The notes below the pieces were generated by a model that saw nothing but the letters and a program-made list of their open reading frames with translations, did no database searches and was not told the origin of the DNA. Below, in pieces: positions 6,065-7,193 of a stretch of 7,193 nt of DNA. The position numbers and the translations under genes are program-made. The number at the start of each line of letters is the position of its first letter. Positions within the stretch are counted from its first letter, which is position 1. The stretch lies in NCBI GenBank assembly GCA_048636595.1, contig JAIVWI010000162.1:1-7193 (forward strand), given 5' to 3'. This DNA comes from JAJRRA01 sp048636595 (GTDB taxonomy: Bacteria > Pseudomonadota > Gammaproteobacteria > Xanthomonadales > SZUA-36).

Positions 6065-7056
6065 ACTTAATATCTTCCGGAAACGCGGCCGGACCCTGCA
6101 AGGTTTATGTAGCCGGGCACGGGGGCATGGTGGGCTCAGCCCTGGTCCGGCGCCTGGAAAAGTCCGCGGACTACAGCATCATCAAACGTAGTCACCAGGA
6201 GCTGGATCTAACCCGCCAGAATGAGGTGGAAGCCTTCTTTGCAGATGAGTGCATTGACCGTGTCTACCTCGCTGCCGCAAAGGTGGGTGGGATCAAGGCC
6301 AACCTGGAAAGCCCCGCAGATTTCATCCGGGAAAATCTGCAGATCCAGACCAATGTCATTCATGCGGCGCATACCACCGGGGTAGGGCGCTTGCTGTTCC
6401 TGGGCAGCTCCTGCATCTATCCCCGCCTGGCGGAGCAACCGATGGTTGAAGAAGCGCTGATGAGCGGCCCGCTGGAACCGACCAACGAAGCCTACGCCGT
6501 AGCGAAAATCGCAGGGATCAAAATGTGCGAATCCTACCGGCGTCAATATGGATCTGATTTCCGCAGCGTGATGCCGACCAACCTGTATGGCCCGTTCGAT
6601 AATTTTAACCTGGAAACAGGCCACGTCCTGCCGGCCCTGCTGCGCAAGTTTCACACGGCTGCATCAACGGGCAGTGAAACGGTCACGGTTTGGGGCAGCG
6701 GCCGTCCGCGGCGAGAGTTTCTGCATGTGGATGACATGGCTGCAGCAAGCGTGCATATCATGGACCTTTTACCTGAGCGGTTCTGGGCGGTGGCGACGCC
6801 GCGCTGCTCACACATCAATGTCGGCAGTGGGACGGATGTAAGCATCTCGGAACTGGTTGCCTTGATCGCCGGTGTAACGGGGTTCGATGGCGGAATCAAA
6901 TTCGATTCCGGCATGCCCGATGGAACACCCAGGAAATTGCTGGACATCGGTCGCTTGAAGGCGCTTGGCTGGCAGCCGGAAACGAGGCTTGAAGAGGGCA
7001 TTGCTCAGACTTATGCCTGGATGGTGGAGCATTGGGACCAGGTCGGCAATGCGTAA
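6061..7056 (+). CDS. fcl: GDP-L-fucose synthase (GDP-4-keto-6-deoxy-mannose 3,5-epimerase/4-reductase)
   Basis: This enzyme epimerises C3 and C5 of the Gmd product and reduces C4 with NADPH to give GDP-L-fucose. The 331-residue SDR protein has the dinucleotide motif AGHGGMVGS (18-26), AAAKVGGI (71-78), LGSSCIYP (114-121), TNEAYAVAKIAGIK (141-154) and MPTNLYGPFDNFN (171-183). Catalytic residues match the E. coli enzyme: S116, C118 (epimerase), Y145, K149 and H188 (epimerase). REFLHVDDMA and PDGTPRKLLD are further hallmarks. The only plausible start is GTG 6061, which overlaps the gmd stop by 4 nt; no ATG lies before the Rossmann motif. It adds about 10 residues (MNLISSGNAA) compared with E. 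coli Fcl. The upstream Shine-Dalgarno is weak, as expected for coupled translation. It should act directly after Gmd. Confidence 0.96.
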   Translation: MNLISSGNAAGPCKVYVAGHGGMVGSALVRRLEKSADYSIIKRSHQELDLTRQNEVEAFFADECIDRVYLAAAKVGGIKANLESPADFIRENLQIQTNVIHAAHTTGVGRLLFLGSSCIYPRLAEQPMVEEALMSGPLEPTNEAYAVAKIAGIKMCESYRRQYGSDFRSVMPTNLYGPFDNFNLETGHVLPALLRKFHTAASTGSETVTVWGSGRPRREFLHVDDMAAASVHIMDLLPERFWAVATPRCSHINVGSGTDVSISELVALIAGVTGFDGGIKFDSGMPDGTPRKLLDIGRLKALGWQPETRLEEGIAQTYAWMVEHWDQVGNA

Positions 7057-7061
7057 GAAAC

Positions 7062-7193
7062 ATGAGTAAGTCGCTCCAGGATCAGTTGCTGGCGCTGGGT
7101 CTGGCCAGCAAAAAGCCAAAGAAAACCCGCAAAACATCCAGGCGCGCACCCGGTAAAACAGACCAGCGGCCTGGCGCCGGAAGTTCCCCAAAA
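7062..7193 (+). CDS. DUF2058 family protein (YaiL-like), N-terminal fragment
   Basis: An open frame of 44 codons from ATG 7062 runs off the right edge. It begins MSKSLQDQLLALGLASKKPK and turns strongly basic (lysine- and arginine-rich, about residues 17-32). That start, a short helix with SLQDQLLxxGL followed by a KK-rich stretch, is what I know from DUF2058 (YaiL-type) proteins, which have been described as nucleic-acid associated; the true role is unknown. The gene begins 5 nt after the fcl stop and is likely co-transcribed with the nucleotide-sugar genes, although its function need not be related. The ribosome-binding site is weak (TAAGAAAC overlapping the fcl stop). Only the N-terminus is visible, so domain content beyond residue 44 cannot be judged. 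Confidence 0.78.
   Translation, partial: MSKSLQDQLLALGLASKKPKKTRKTSRRAPGKTDQRPGAGSSPK

Overview
The window looks like chromosomal DNA of a free-living gammaproteobacterium with moderately high GC. The pointers are a periplasmic Mip/FkpA-type FKBP, E. coli-like Gmd and Fcl proteins, and the start of a DUF2058 gene, a family I know mainly from Gammaproteobacteria. I cannot name the genus. The gene content is ordinary. There is no mobile element, CRISPR array, tRNA or rRNA that I can support.

Left part (1-2449, minus strand): a compact four-gene unit, read right to left. It starts with an 83-residue exported or membrane-anchored small protein of unknown function. A YtrA-type GntR repressor, an ABC-2 ATPase and an ABC-2 permease (cut by the left edge) follow. 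Repressor/ATPase and ATPase/permease each overlap by 4 nt (ATGA). A sigma70-like promoter in front of the small gene has a dyad, GGTG-N16-CACC, lying across its -10. This is the most informative regulatory signal in the window: it suggests that the repressor controls its own operon.

Middle (2450-3602): a 268-bp divergent intergenic region, then a secreted FKBP-type peptidyl-prolyl isomerase on the plus strand ending in a clear intrinsic terminator. Next comes a leader containing a perfect TATAAT.

Right part (3603-7193, plus strand): ugd (UDP-glucose 6-dehydrogenase), gmd (GDP-mannose 4,6-dehydratase) and fcl (GDP-L-fucose synthase), with gmd and fcl overlapping by 4 nt. Five bases after fcl begins a DUF2058 gene, cut by the right edge. 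Together the three enzymes make UDP-glucuronate and GDP-L-fucose, precursors of an acidic, fucose-containing surface polysaccharide. No glycosyltransferase, flippase or polymerase gene is in view, so assembly must be encoded elsewhere.

I see no clearly new system. The best candidates for a second look are the unknown small protein heading the YtrA/ABC operon, its predicted operator, and a set of competing hairpins at the ugd/gmd junction.
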